This document shows positions 1-11,239 of a stretch of 64,000 bases of DNA, one piece after another. The stretch's first letter is position 1; each line of letters starts with the position of its first letter. Origin of the DNA: Amblyomma americanum (Eukaryota; Arthropoda; Arachnida; Ixodida; Ixodidae); contig NC_135504.1 in assembly GCF_052857255.1 (NCBI RefSeq), forward strand, positions 140,332,121-140,396,120, in the 5' to 3' direction. A program made the position numbers and the translations under genes. The notes beneath the pieces are model-generated. The model did no database searches, was not told where the DNA came from, and saw nothing but the letters and a program-made list of their open reading frames with translations.

Positions 1-1735
1 AGCAGACGTAAGTAACTATCGTCCCATAACAGTGACATCTGTGGTTTACAGGGTGGTGATGCAGATTATAAAGGATAGACTACAGGCTTGGGTGGAGAAT
101 AAGGGAGTGTTAGGGGAACTACAGAATGGGTTCCGGAAACAAATGAGGTTGGAGGACAGTCTATTTTCATTGACACAGTGTATAAAAATTGCGGAAAATT
201 AACACAGGCCCTTATGGCTAGCATTTCTGGATATTAGGGGAGCCTATGACAACGTTACTCAGGAGCATTTGTGGGACATACTGGGCACATTGGATGTGAA
301 AAATGGAGTAATTAATCTTTTAAAAGATAAATATAGAGGTAACAGAGTACTCATAAAATAGGAAAAAATGTATCAGGGGTTGTAGAGATACAGCGGGGGC
401 TTAGGCAAGGATGTCCTCTGTCCCCTTTATTGTTCATGTTGTACCTGCAAGTGTTGGATACCAAGCTAGAGGGGAGCGGACTAGGGATCAACCTATCTTT
501 TTTCAAGCAAGGGGAATGGATTAAACAGACATTACCGGGACTAATATACGCGGACGATATAGTGATAATGGCTGACAACAAGCAAGACCCGCAGAAGTTG
601 TTAGACATATGCAGTACAGAGGGAGATAGATTAGGCATCAAGTATAGTAAGGAAAAATCTGCAGTCATGATATTTAATGAAGAGGGCGGCGAGCATAGAA
701 TACAGTAGTTCGTGCTAAAGGTAGTGAATGAGTACAAGTATCTTGGGGTGTGGATAAATAACAGTGCTGAGTATCTGACAGGGCATGAAATATATGTAAT
801 GAATAAAGCTAGTAGGACTGCAGCTGTCATGAAAAATAGGGCACTGTATTATTACAATAGGTATGAGGTGGTAAGAGGGACCTGGAAAGGGGTGATGGTC
901 CCTAGCCTGACCTTCTGTAATGCGGTCCTTTGTATGAGGCCAGATGTTCAAGCAAGGCTAGAAATTAAACAACGGGGAGTAGGGAGGTTAGCTTTGGGAT
1001 AACATGAAAATACACCAAATCAGGGGGTACAGGGTGATATGGGATAGACGTCTTTCGAGAGCAGAGGCTTGCAGTAAGATAGCGTTTGAGGAACGATTGA
1101 GAAAAATGGAGAAAAAGCAGTGGGCTAGAAAAGTTTTCAGATACCTGCATATAAAGAATGTTGGCACGAAATTTAGAAAGCCAACTAGAAAATTGACAAT
1201 AAAATATCTGGACAGCAGTAAGGGGGCAAATCAGCAATTATTGGTTAAGAAAAAGGTTAAAGAAACAGAGAGATCTGTGGAAAACAGGGATGGTGACGAA
1301 ATCGGCACTGGGAACATACCGGACCTTTAAACAGGAAATTGTCAAAGAAAATATCTATGATAATTGTAGGGAAAGCTCTTTGTTGTTTGAGGCCAGGACT
1401 GGAGTTTTGCGGACTAAGACGTATAGAGTCAGGTACCATGAGATAGACACTTTGTGCATTGCTTGCGGAGAGGATGAGGAAACGGCTGAACACTTGATAC
1501 TTTTCTGTAAAGGGCTTCACCCTACAGTGGAATGCAGCGGGGCTGACTTACCCAAGGCATTGGGGTTTAGGGATAGTGAAGGGAAAGTGGAATTTAAGGG
1601 GTTAGAAGTAACCAAGCGAAGGTTATCTGATTGGTTTCTAAAAGCAAGACAGGAGTAAAATTTCAAAGGACATGGCTAGGTAGCTTGAACCATCGCCCGA
1701 TTTAAAGGGTTGAGCCGTATCCATCCGTCCATCAT
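1..1735 (+). mobile_element. Decayed LINE, copy 1 (RT to 3' tail)
   Basis: This is the reverse transcriptase and C-terminal part of a non-LTR retrotransposon that enters from the left edge. Motifs appear in order: NYRPI near 20, FLDIRGAYDNV near 225-255, RQGCPLSPLLF near 400-435, YADDIVIMAD near 547, then a C-terminal zinc-finger-like C-x2-C...H...C stretch (CIACGEDEETAEHLILFC) near 1457-1510. Stops at about 200, 358, 706 and 1000 and frame changes near 1000 and 1300 make it a pseudogene. The 3' end is a short ATCC-rich tail near 1718-1735. The following copy has the same C-terminal domain and tail, so both belong to one family. The clade is not assigned. Confidence 0.85.
430..1658 (+). pseudogene. 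LINE RT and C-terminal zinc-finger remnant
   Basis: These are the coding pieces of copy 1: RT catalytic core 430-708 (YADD motif kept), thumb and connection 712-1002, a basic segment 1004-1330, and the C-terminal CCHC-like domain 1290-1658. They lie in different frames or are split by stops, so no functional polymerase can be made. In the family this protein nicks target DNA and reverse transcribes the element RNA at the nick. This copy is inert. Confidence 0.8.
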
Positions 1736-1956
1736 CTGGATCTAAGAGGGATCTGAAAAGGGTGGATGGTTCCTAGTCTGACTTTCGTCAATGCGGTCCT
1801 GTGGTTGAGACAAGGTGTTCAAGCAACGTAAGAAATCAAACAACGCGGCGTAGGTAGGCTAGCTATGGGAGCGCATGGCAATGCACGAAATCAGGGGGTA
1901 TAGGACGATATGGATGGACGATGTTCGAGAACAGAGAAGCTAGCAGTAAGATAGCA

Positions 1957-2465
1957 TTTCATTTCATTTCATTTTTATTTCCTTAAATATCCCGTGTAGG
2001 GGGTTTTTATATAAGAGGTGGGGTTAACATGAGGAAGCAAACATTCTTTCATGATGACAGGAGGGTTTTATTTTTTCGAGGAAGGTTAATGGACAGGTGA
2101 TGGCTGCAATTTCATGGGGAAGGTTGTTCCAGTTGCTTGCTGTTCGGAGGAAAAATGACTAGGAAAATATAGTCGTACGGGCACGTTGGCGTAAAACTTT
2201 CAGCGGAAGACCAATGCGGTGAGACGTGCGTGATGGCGGTGCGCTGATGTATGGCTGCTGTTTGAGATGGGAATAATAACATTTGTGAAATAGGCACTGG
2301 CTAGAAATACGGCGACGGAGGGAAAGGCTGTATAATGGGGACTGTAGCTTGAGAGATAAAACACTAATATATTATGAGTATGAGCTGTGAATGAAACGGG
2401 CGGCTCTGTTTTGCATGGCTTCTAATGAATCAATGAGGTAAGCTTGCTGTGGATTCCAGACGGCG
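1957..2465 (-). mobile_element. CR1/Jockey-like LINE 3' end, nested
   Basis: Read on the minus strand, this encodes the last part of a LINE ORF2. A VWNPQQAYLIDSLEA...NRAARFI segment lies near 2400-2460, and a FFLRTASNWNNLP segment (stop just before it) near 2115-2155. It is followed by a 3' UTR and a short (AAATG)n tail, seen as CATTT repeats at 1957-1975. It splits the LINE copy at 1736-3264. A related fragment lies at 56868-57310. It is 5'-truncated and non-functional. Confidence 0.75.
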
Positions 2466-3096
2466 GATACGTGCGATTGAGAAAAATGGGGAAAAGCAGT
2501 GGGCTAGAAAGGCTTTCAGATGCCTGTATATAAGGAATGTTGACACGAAATTGAGAAAGCGTAAAAGAAAATCGACAAGCAAATATCTGGACAGCAGTAG
2601 GGGGCAAAACAGCAATTATAGCTTAAGAAAAAGGCTGAAGAAACAGAGAGCTCTGTAGAAAACAAGGATGCTGACGAAATCGGCACTGGGAACATACAGG
2701 ATCTGTAAGCAGCAAATTGCCAAAGAAAATACCTATGGTAATTGTAGTGGAAGCTCTTTGTTGTTTGAGGCCAGGACGGGAGTTTTGCGGACAAAGACGT
2801 ACAAAGTCAGGTACCACGAGAGAGACACGTTGTGCGGTGTTTATGGAGAGCAGGAGGAAATGGCTGAACACTTGTTACTTTTCTATAAAGGGCTTCACTC
2901 TACAGTTGAAAGCAGTGGGGCCGATGTATTCAAAGCATTGTGGTTTAAGGACAGTGAAGGAAAAGTCGATTTTAAGCGGGTAGAAGTAACCAAGCGAAGG
3001 CTATCTGATTGGTGGCTAATATCAAGACAAGAGTAAAATTTCACAAGTCATGGCTAAGTGTCTTGAACCACCGCCCGATTAAAAGGGTTCAGCCTT

Positions 3097-3264
3097 ATCC
3101 ATCCATCCATCCATCCATCCATCCATCCATCCATCCATCCATCCATCCATCCATCCATCCATCCATCCATCCATCCATCCATCCATCCATCCATCCATCC
3201 ATCCATCCATCCATCCATCCATCCATCCATCCATCCATCCATCCATCCATCCATCCATCCATCC
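3097..3264 (+). repeat. (ATCC)42 microsatellite, LINE 3' tail
   Basis: This is 168 bp of uninterrupted ATCC. It sits exactly where the LINE copy ends. The long open frames in it (HPSI or MDGW repeats) are by-products of the repeat. Confidence 0.97.
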
Positions 3265-3295
3265 GCAATGAATCAATAAATTAATCTATCAATCA

Positions 3296-3334
3296 ACCGA
3301 ACAAACAAACAAACAAACAATCAATCAATCAATC
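3296..3334 (+). repeat. (AAAC)n/(AATC)n simple repeat
   Basis: Four or five AAAC units are followed by four AATC units, just downstream of the ATCC array. Confidence 0.85.
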
Positions 3335-4039
3335 ATGGCAGTCAGTTGAACAGAATGCAATTGTGATAAGCCCCGTTTCAAAAATGGCATGCTCATAATT
3401 ACCCATGAACGCACCAGTATACAATGGCACTTCACGAAAACAAAGGCCACAACACATTGAATAGGTCCACTATATTCTGTTCGAACCAATAAGCCTTCGT
3501 AGGGCGCGTGTTGTGCCTGGGCTCACCAAGCAACCTGGAAGGCCTGGGTATGATTATCCGCATCTGCACAACATTTTTTATTTGAAGACTCTCGTGTGAC
3601 AACGCCGCCATCGCCAAAGCTTAAATCGCCTTTTCTGCGACGCGAGCTTCATAACACTGTCGTTTTTAAAAGCCAAGCCAGTGCATAATTGTCGCTGCGA
3701 ACGTCAATCGTTCAGTGAACATCTCAACCGCACCACGAACGAAGCCCGGAGGAAGCTAGCTGAAGGGGGTAGAGGGAAATATAGGCAGTGGTGGAGACTT
3801 CGATGACATCGCTCTCTGGCTACGCAGTGAAAAGTACGAGATCGCTTCCAGCTTAGTGGCTTGCGTCTCTGAAAGTCTTGAGACTGAGACCACGGCCGGC
3901 AGCTCCTATGCTCTCTCAAGGCATGCGCAGCGCTCTGCCGGCACTAACCACCCGCCGAGTCTACCGCGGGGATTAAGCAGTCCCAGATGCTTCAGCAATC
4001 GCTACGGAGGAAAAGAGGTTTCTGGAGTACCTCCAACCA

Positions 4040-4200
4040 GCGCAGCCCACCTTGCGCTCATTGCGTTGAGGCCGGCTGCATCTTACGACCCTGCCATAAA
4101 AAGGAATCGGCCTCATTGGCTTCCCCTACGAGGCACGGCCTCAACATGCTCGCCACGGACTTCGCGAGGTAGAAGAGTGCATGCGTGACATCAAATCTAC
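4040..4200 (+). pseudogene. Ty3/gypsy gag nucleocapsid remnant
   Basis: One frame reads CAHCVEAGCILRPC, a damaged C-x2-C-x4-H-x4-C zinc knuckle in which the histidine is replaced. It is followed by a basic segment. The identification rests mainly on its position upstream of the protease remnant. In the family this domain packages element RNA. Confidence 0.45.
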
Positions 4201-4589
4201 ACCAAGCCGCTAATGGAGGTCTATTTCGCCGTCAGCTGCCCGCATTGCTTCACCACACGGAAGCAACCTAGTCGTGTTGCTATCTACGTTCCGCAGCCTG
4301 CGTCGGGGAAACAGACAGCAACATTTGGAGGTGAGGTTGCTCACGAGAGAAAAGTCAAAGATCCTCCACCTACCATGCTAGGTGAAGACTCCGCACACAC
4401 TAGGCCGAAGCCGCAAATAAATACAAACTTAACCACGATGCGGCCAGACTTCAGAATGACGGCGCCGCCCTGCGCAATAATAAGCACGTACCGTTGCCAA
4501 AATCACAGCAACCGAAATAGTTGAGAACGAACTCCAAGGTAGGTCCACTTGCAACGCGAATGCACAAACCACAGACTTTTAAGTATCTC

Positions 4590-4831
4590 TTGACGGTTCC
4601 GTGGTAACGGCGTTAGTGTACAAAGGAGCGGACTGCTCTATCGTCGGTGTAATTTGCGGCAGAGCGAAAGCACCTGACCACCACTTGGGCTGGCACACAT
4701 ATGTCCACCTCTGGAGGCCGGCTTGTTTCACCATCGAGATAATGTGCCAAACGAGGAAATGTGACCAGATATACTCACCCCTGCATCAGTGTTCCCGAGG
4801 CGTGATAGGAGCATTGGACTGCTTAACTTAG
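4590..4831 (+). pseudogene. Ty3/gypsy aspartic protease remnant
   Basis: The frame contains VVTALVYKGADCSIV, where retroelement proteases normally have a TALVDTGAD-type active site. The catalytic Asp-Thr-Gly has become Tyr-Lys-Gly. About 55 residues later comes QCSRGVIGALDCL, matching the usual C-terminal ILG-type flap motif. The catalytic aspartate is lost, so it is dead. Confidence 0.6.
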
Positions 4832-5454
4832 CAGCGATCGATCACTGAGCATCTATTGAAGTACATAAAGTTTTCGCCGACGATGACAACACCGGAGCGT
4901 CACGTCGCCCTCACCGTGCTCGGTTAAGAAGTGAGCGGCCGATTGCAGTCAATGGTCATCGTCACTGTGGGTGACGGTATTATTGAGAATATCGAAGAAA
5001 TCATTGCGCTGCTCCGGCTCTAAAAGTTGCTTCTTTGGTGCAGGACTCAGCAATGCTAGAGCGATCACCCGTTTCCGAAATCAGCAAGCCGAGGTGCTGA
5101 TAAAAAACGTCAGGAAAGATTACTGGCACAATCCGACACTCGGCGCGCATTCGCCTCTCCGCAGCACACTGACCGAACCAAGAGAAATCCCCCGGCTTCG
5201 ACTCTGAGCCAGCACAGCGCCGGAAAACAAGACACGATACGCAGTCATCTTTAAAGTTAGAACGAGTTCTTTCCAGTGTACTAATAGGACCGACAAATTC
5301 CGTTTGCAGAACACCTGAAGGGACCAAAGAACACTCAGAACTTCTGCGACGAGCCCTATATAGTGTGCAACTGTGAGAGCGACAAGCCATCCGCGCCCAA
5401 GTGGAAGACGTGCTTCGTCACGACACTATACAACACCTAATAGGCCCTGGATAA

Positions 5455-5960
5455 TATTTGTTGTTTTGGTGAGGAAGAAAGACGGCACATTTCAGTTCCG
5501 CCGTCGATTACCGGCGACTGGACAAAGTAGCGTAGATGTACGTACGTCTATACGCCATTCCTGAGGTCAACTATACAGTAGAGCGACCCTGCCAGGAGAA
5601 GCACTTTTCTTGAGCTTTTACTTGCAAACCAAAGACGGTGCAAATATACAGGAAAGACACCCTGCATCACTCCGGACGGCCTATACGGGTCCGAGGTCTT
5701 GTCATTTGGGCTTCTTTCCGCACCAGCAACTTTTCAGCGATTAGCGGACGTTGTGTGATTAGGTCTCAAAATTCAGGCGCACGTGCCTCGTGTATCTGGA
5801 CGACACTATAGTCTTCGTGGTGAGTTCGACAAACACCTGCAGAGGCTAAGGCAGTACTGGACGCAATGAGGACCCTGAAGCTTGAGAAATGTCACTCATC
5901 TTACCAGGAGCTGCTGTTCCTCAACCAGATCATCATCAAGGAAGGCTTCAACCCACGGCA
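5455..5960 (+). pseudogene. Ty3/gypsy reverse transcriptase remnant
   Basis: VVLVRKKDGTFQF near 5460-5500 is the conserved start of the Ty3 RT palm. TPDGLYGSEVLSFGLLSAPATFQRLADVV near 5665-5755 matches the PFGL..APATFQR block. The following block retains VSGRHYS where YLDD(I/V)VVFS would stand, in a shifted frame near 5790-5815. LEKCHSSYQELLFL near 5880-5930 matches the KC.F...V.FLGH block. Several frameshifts inactivate it. Confidence 0.65.
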
Positions 5961-6149
5961 GAGTCACCGTTGCGCAGTTTCCGCTGGCTGCTGGCAAGAA
6001 ACTTGTCAATGGAGTTCTATAATTGTTCGCTTATTACTGACGATTTGTCAAGACCTTTTCACTCATCGCCAGGCTCTCACTCAGTTCACAAACGCTCATG
6101 TGTCATTCAAATGAAGAGCGCCAAGAGCCTTCGGAGAACGTCAGCGTCG

Positions 6150-6545
6150 CTTACAGACTCTCCCGGTCTTAGCGCAGTTTACACGCGGAGACAAATTCAC
6201 ACCGACGAAATCAGCCTGGGCCTACGCGATGATCTCGTTCAACAAAATGTCGAGCTTGAAAACATAATCGCGTATGCAAGCCTTTCTGTGTCAAAGGCTG
6301 TGGCTAACTGTTTGACGGCTGAGACGGAGTGTCTTCCAAGCATTTGGGGGACAGCGAAATTTCGCCCTTACCTGTACCAGTGACTATTCAGTGTTGTCCG
6401 CGACCACCACACACTGTGCTCGATTCCCAATTTCATGAAGCCGTCAGGCCGCGTCTCTCGACACTGCCTGCATCTTCGATTGCTCGACGTCACTGTTGTC
6501 TGCAAGTCTGTGCGGAAGCACTCCGACGCAGACTGCCTGCCACCA
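6150..6545 (+). pseudogene. Ty3/gypsy RNase H remnant
   Basis: One frame (near 6190-6380) gives IHTDEISLGL, then IIAYASLSVSKAVANC, TAETECLPSIW and AKFRPYLY. This is the expected series TDAS-GLG, AYASR-LSKAE, ECLA-W and KFRPYLYG. After a frame change, VVRDHHTL and KHSDADCL (near 6395-6540) match the RNase H end and linker to the integrase. Order and spacing fit a Ty3/gypsy pol. Confidence 0.65.
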
Positions 6546-6700
6546 GGAGGTTTATCACAGCGATACCTAATTTGCTGCTGTCTATGAGTCCAGCTGAAGC
6601 GAGGAGAATTTCCGCCGTAACCCAAGAAAACGGTAACCGGGCAAAACATTATTTCCAGCTCTGCCTGAAGGCGAAACTGGGCGGTCCGCTCACTGCTGGC

Positions 6701-7350
6701 TTTTAGGAGAGCTGGTTGTCCATCCGGCATGTCACGGCACGGCCGATCTCGATTGAAGCGCGCGCTCCCCTCGGGACCGGCCGGTGTCAGGGCTTCGCTC
6801 ATCTCATCTTGCCTCTGCTCTCCCATGGTCTGCTTCTCCTCCCGGCGCCCAGCTCTCATCTCGCCTGTGTCTGTTGTTGTCCCGCAACCGCCGCGTCTCG
6901 CTTAAGACTGTCGGCTTCTCTTTCTCTATCGGGGTCCTCCTCGCCCAACGGTCCTTTCACCGTCGCTACCTCTGCAGCAGGCCAAGGACACGCTCCCAGT
7001 TCCCAGGAAGCGGCGGCCGTTATGATGGGAAGGACGGTGGCCTCGTTGGGGATGTGTCGAAAGGATTCAGGTGCCCCTCGCAGGGCGACGCTTTCCTGCA
7101 GCCCGCGTCTCGCCTCCACTGCTGGTAGCCTGTCTGGTGCCAGCCGCCGACCTCCTTCGCCACTTCGAGCCTCTACGCAGTCTGTAGCGTCCGCTGCTGG
7201 TAGGGCCGCTTGCCGACGCGCACTCACCGGCGGGCGGCTCGTCCTCTCGCGCACGGGTTGGGAGGCAGGAGGGAGGAGGGTGCACGACCGCTCAAAAAAT
7301 CGCAAAGAACCAATGAAAGGAATTAACACCCTTTTACAAAATTCAGTTTG
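6701..7350 (+). other. GC-rich stretch, unassigned
   Basis: This stretch is GC-rich and therefore open in both directions (plus 6716-7354, minus 6856-7329). Neither translation shows a family motif, and both are low-complexity in Arg, Ser, Ala and Pro. It may be residual Ty3/gypsy sequence or a CpG-rich genomic segment. No gene is called. Confidence 0.3.
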
Positions 7351-7354
7351 CTAG

Positions 7355-8070
7355 AAGACAGTTTACTCCATTTTTACTTCCATATAGGTGTATTCGTGTT
7401 TAGACCATGTAGCGCCGCCGCATTCCACACCAGCGCCTTCACAGGAATATCGAGGTGTAAAATTCTGAAGACAGGTGCAATGTCACTGGCACAAGGCAGC
7501 GGAGCGAGCTCTTGTAAACCTGATTCTGAGCAATGTATAGGCCTCATGACTTCAGTCCTTCACACTAGGATAGGGCACATGATTTCAGATATACTGGGAG
7601 GGAGAGTTGAGTGTTCAGTGCTAAAATAGTATGTGCGAGACAAACGGTGCTGGTATAAATCGTGTGGTCTGTGTGCATTAAAGCGCCTAAATAGAGGAAC
7701 AGCGGACTGTAGAATTCATATCTGCTATTGTACATTGGAATCCTCTTGTTCGTTAATAACACTGTTGTTAAATCTTTCTGAGGAGTAGTGCCCCACACTT
7801 TTTAATTACATAAAGAGGATGTGAATAAAAGGTTATAAAACTTAAGTTTAACAGATTGAGGTAGTTGATAGGGCTGATTATTCAACAACATTGTGATAAG
7901 AGTCAACTTCTATAGCAAGCTTTTGACGTGCTCAGGCCAATATACAAGTAGGTTCTCTCAGTTGCTAGAACGAAATTCTGGCAGAGTAAGTAATATATAC
8001 TGACCTTGCCTAGGCAGCGAATGAGCGTTTTTTCTGTTTAACTATGCGGGTTAAATGCGGCCTGCTTCAG
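7355..8070. other. No recognisable feature; probably intronic
   Basis: AT-rich sequence without long open frames. If the exon model at 8071 is right, its right-hand end is the 3' part of an intron, with a T-rich tract at 8029-8040 and a CTGCTTCAG acceptor at 8062-8070. Confidence 0.3.
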
Positions 8071-8484
8071 TCGCAGTGCATGGTGGCGATCATCAGGGAC
8101 GTGTACGACCATGCGGCCGTTGAGCGCACCGAGCGGGGCTCAATGGCCTCGGTGGTGATTTCGGAAGGAGCGAGCCACATCTCGAGCGTCTCGGACGAGG
8201 CGCTTATTCGCTCGTGCGAAGAGAACTTGAAGCGAGGCGTCGGCAGTGGGGGAAGCCGGGCCACAAACCCGGCATCGCCAGCGGCTGACCCGGCCACGAA
8301 GAAATCACCGAACGTGACTGCCAAGCAGAGAGGTGGCAGTGCAGCAGCCAAGACGGGATCCGACGCGCCCAAGGCGGGCTCCGAAGCGACATCGCCGAAG
8401 GACAAGCGCGCAGCCAAAGACAAGAGCGCCAAAGAGAAAAATGCGGCCAAAGGGAAGAGCGTGCCGCGGGAAAATAAGCACTGA
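8071..8484 (+). CDS. Probable terminal coding exon of an unidentified host gene
   Basis: This is a 414-bp open segment with clearly coding-like, GC-rich codon use amid AT-rich DNA. It starts after a plausible 3' splice site (T-rich tract, then TTCAG at 8066-8070; an alternative AG at 8075-8076 is in the same phase) and ends at TGA 8482-8484. The encoded tail opens with an ordered-looking segment (SQCMVAIIRDVYDHAAVE...). It becomes Ser/Gly/Ala-rich and then strongly Lys-rich (repeated AKDK/AKEK/AKGK), which suggests a disordered cytoplasmic or nuclear C-terminus. No domain is recognised. A poly(A) signal lies 278 bp downstream. Upstream exons would lie to the left and are not identified. An in-frame ATG at 8044 could also start a 146-residue intronless protein, which is less likely. 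Confidence 0.45.
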   Translation, partial: SQCMVAIIRDVYDHAAVERTERGSMASVVISEGASHISSVSDEALIRSCEENLKRGVGSGGSRATNPASPAADPATKKSPNVTAKQRGGSAAAKTGSDAPKAGSEATSPKDKRAAKDKSAKEKNAAKGKSVPRENKH

Positions 8485-8761
8485 GGGAAAGGAAGAGGGG
8501 CTTTGAGCAGAACACGACGAGGGTGGACCTCGCTCGAAGTGGGATTGGAGAGTTGCTGAGCGCTCATGTGCGACATGTGCTGACTCAGCCCTCTTAGTCG
8601 TATATGTGTTCAATAGCAGGCAAGTGATTCTAGATGCTCTTGGGGTGGTTTGTACTCACCGCAGCATAGAATAGGTCGTTTAATTAGCCCTATCCTATCC
8701 GAAGTAGTTACGACTTCTGAAAGCATTTTTTTTCTTATGCAGATGTGCATTGATTAAACGC

Positions 8762-8767
8762 AATAAA
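8762..8767 (+). promoter_or_regulatory. Candidate poly(A) signal AATAAA
   Basis: A canonical hexamer 278 bp after the stop of the exon ending at 8484. It would give a 3' UTR of about 300 bases. Confidence 0.4.
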
Positions 8768-8789
8768 GCTTGGCTTTACAGAGCCTCTG

Positions 8790-11110
8790 CCGATAACATG
8801 TCTTATTCGCGAGGCATGTCTTATTGTACAGGCACTTGGAGTGTTATGCATTGCCTGCCGATTCGATCTTGTGCCATTTAATACATTCGAGTATGCAACC
8901 AAATGTGCTTCTTCCTCGGAGCTGTTGGACACCGACAGTTGACGTTTTTATATACTATATTCATGAAGCTGTCTAGATTATTTCTTACAACAACGTGAGA
9001 AATTATCTAATGTGAATCGTGATTGGGACGACTGCCAATGGAACAGCACAGCAATGCTGAACTCCAATTGCAGATCGCCAGCTCTTCACCGGATTACTAA
9101 CGGAGCGCGTAGCTCCGGCGAACATCGCTCCCTCCCATTTTGCGAATGGAATTCATGCGCTCTCGTGGGGGCACTAAAGCGCAAGAATAGTTCGACGTTC
9201 AAGCAACATGGCGGCGCCCGTCTAAACGTGGCCTTTTGTTTCACCAGCAATTCGTCCTTGGCGCCACTCCATCTTTCACTTTCACGGCAAACGAAAGGCC
9301 ACGAAACTCGCTTTGTGCGAAGATGCTCGCACTACAAAATTTCAGTGATAAACCACGCCAAATTTTGAAATTTCTTCCATATCTACAGAGCTGCTAGGCT
9401 TAGCGAGTACCTTTATGTTCCTTGTATGTTGCCCGGATCACCGCGTAGCGATGACAAGAAGGAAGCAGCCAGAAGTGACCGGAAGCAGACGCAGGGGAAA
9501 TGAAAACGTCACACGAGGTTCCGGTCAAATCTTCCGACTGCGGGCGAGAAAATGGCTGTTCGACGAAGCGATCTGGGATCGATATCTAATACCGATTTTC
9601 CATTGTCACAGGCAATTCGCACTTGCACTTTGGCATTGGGATACGATTGCTTCAACAGAGCAGAAAAACTTGATCCGGATCTGCCATTGGAATTCGACAT
9701 AAGATGCCTTATGTTACTTAAAGAGTTCGGTAGAAAGCGGGGTCAGTTTATCGGTTCTAACCGGCATGAGCTGTAGCGCCACTGCTTATTATCGACGCCT
9801 CTACTCTAAATATTGAGCGCAACCGAAGCGCTGTCTATTAAGAACGGTGAAATTATTGAAATTTTTTTAGGAAAAAAATGACGCATTAACTGTCTCACTT
9901 ATCTCGGCGGACACCGGAGCCGCTCCGTAAGGCAAGGGATAAAGCAAGGAAATGAGCATCCACGTGGTTCTCCTTTAGGACCTTGTAGTGAGCCTCTGTT
10001 GAAAGGTGGTATCGCACACCACACCGACATCCGGTAATTCTCCTCTAGAGCTCTAAAACAACATAGCACTTTGAAACGCTAAGTCAGTAGCGGCAGCCAC
10101 TTCAATCAATATATATTTATAGTCAGGAAAAATATACACATGTCCAAAAATTAGGGCAAGAGAAAAAGTGGCAGAGTAACAGCCTGGCGAGTATAAAGCC
10201 ACCCGGGTATCAGTGACAGGTCTGTAATGGTGTGATGTTGCGTATCAATTACTAGGAACAGTACGGGAAATTTAAGAGAAAAGTCCGCATGTTAAAAACA
10301 ATGAAAACGAAAGCAGTGTCTGGTTTCAACAGAGGGCCGCAACAGAAATCACTCCGCAATGACACTTTTGTGCATTGGCACTACATCTATGTTTTCATTC
10401 GCGGTATCATTGAGTGTACGGGAGAGCGTGTAATGACGGCTATAGGTTCTGCGCGTGAAAAGAATATTCCGTGGCAGCTGATTGCGATTAGGTCCACTCT
10501 TGTTTGCTGAGATTATCGAGTGAAAGGGATGAGTCTAACTTCCCTTGTATTGCTCTATTGTAGCTTTACTGTAGTACTTTTATATATTTGAAGCTTTAAT
10601 TTATATCTGCTAATATGTTTAGTTAGTTATATTGAGTTTAATAGCCCAAATGCAGATATGGCCATGGATGCACCAAACAAAAGGTTAGTTTTCTGTTAAA
10701 TGTGAATTTTTTGAAACCTACAGTTCGTTCAAAGCACTGGCTTCATTGATCAGCTAAAAGCAACATGCGGTCTAATGGGATGGATTCATTGTAAAACTCT
10801 GTGAACTTTTTTCTTAGCTCATGTTTTATAACACCAAATAAAAATCTGGCTTAATGGGTGTTCACCACCATATATTTGACAAACAGGTTTTTGTTGCTTT
10901 GCGAGTAGGAAATTGTGTGCGCCCAATGCGTAGTCAACACAAAATAACTTCTATGAAACGTTCGTGATGTCTACATGATTTCCATTCACCTAAAGTTGGC
11001 ATTACAGGATTCAGTTTCTTGTTGCCTGATCCTCCCATGTAGTCTGCCGCTTACTACTCAGTTTACTGTAGATGAACTTCAAGTGGTCAATCTGAGCGGC
11101 ATGTTGACTT
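8790..11110. other. No gene seen
   Basis: Mixed AT-rich DNA with only short, motif-free open frames (for example 9012-9368, 9415-9702 and 10289-10510). None has splice sites or recognisable domains. Read as intergenic or intronic DNA. Confidence 0.4.
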
Positions 11111-11177
11111 GTTTTGTTTGTAGAGGAAGAGGAGGAGGAAAAAACCTTTATTGCTCTATTAAGCAGAGGTGTTAGAG

Positions 11178-11233
11178 GCTTCCGGATGTCTTCCGGGTGT
11201 CTTCCGGGTGTCTTCCGGATGTCTTCCGGGTGG
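11178..11233 (+). repeat. 11-bp tandem repeat, five units
   Basis: The unit TCTTCCGGRTG is repeated about five times with only A/G variation at one position. It lies directly upstream of the truncated LINE and next to an AGGAGGAGGAAAAAACC tract that resembles a minus-strand element end. Confidence 0.85.
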
Positions 11234-11239
11234 TGTTGC

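Larger units (their letters stand above)
1736..3264 (+). mobile_element. Decayed LINE, copy 2 (3' end only, interrupted)
   Basis: This is a second, same-direction copy of the family at 1-1735, starting inside the thumb region (compare 1755-1955 with 885-1085). It is interrupted by another LINE end at 1957-2465, resumes at about 2466, carries the C-terminal CCHC-like domain at 2668-3036, and ends in a pure ATCC array. A shared pre-tail segment (AAAGGGTTSAGCC) is followed by ATCC units in both copies. That makes the microsatellite the element's own 3' tail, not an unrelated repeat. Confidence 0.8.
3700..6700 (+). mobile_element. Ancient, decayed Ty3/gypsy element (internal region)
   Basis: The domains of a Ty3/gypsy gag-pol occur in the correct order on the plus strand, scattered over all three frames. 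They are a gag zinc-knuckle region (about 4040-4110), an aspartic protease (about 4590-4830), RT (about 5455-5960) and RNase H (about 6190-6540). No LTRs could be identified and no integrase is recognisable after 6540. The frames are broken by many stops and indels, so this is much older than the Ty3/gypsy elements at 26033-46335. Confidence 0.7.

Noticed and set aside
3009..3284. Long HPSI/MDGW repeat proteins on both strands
   Set aside because: Pure translation of the ATCC microsatellite.
6716..7354. 212-residue plus and 157-residue minus frames
   Set aside because: Overlapping frames in GC-rich DNA, low complexity, no motif or splice context.
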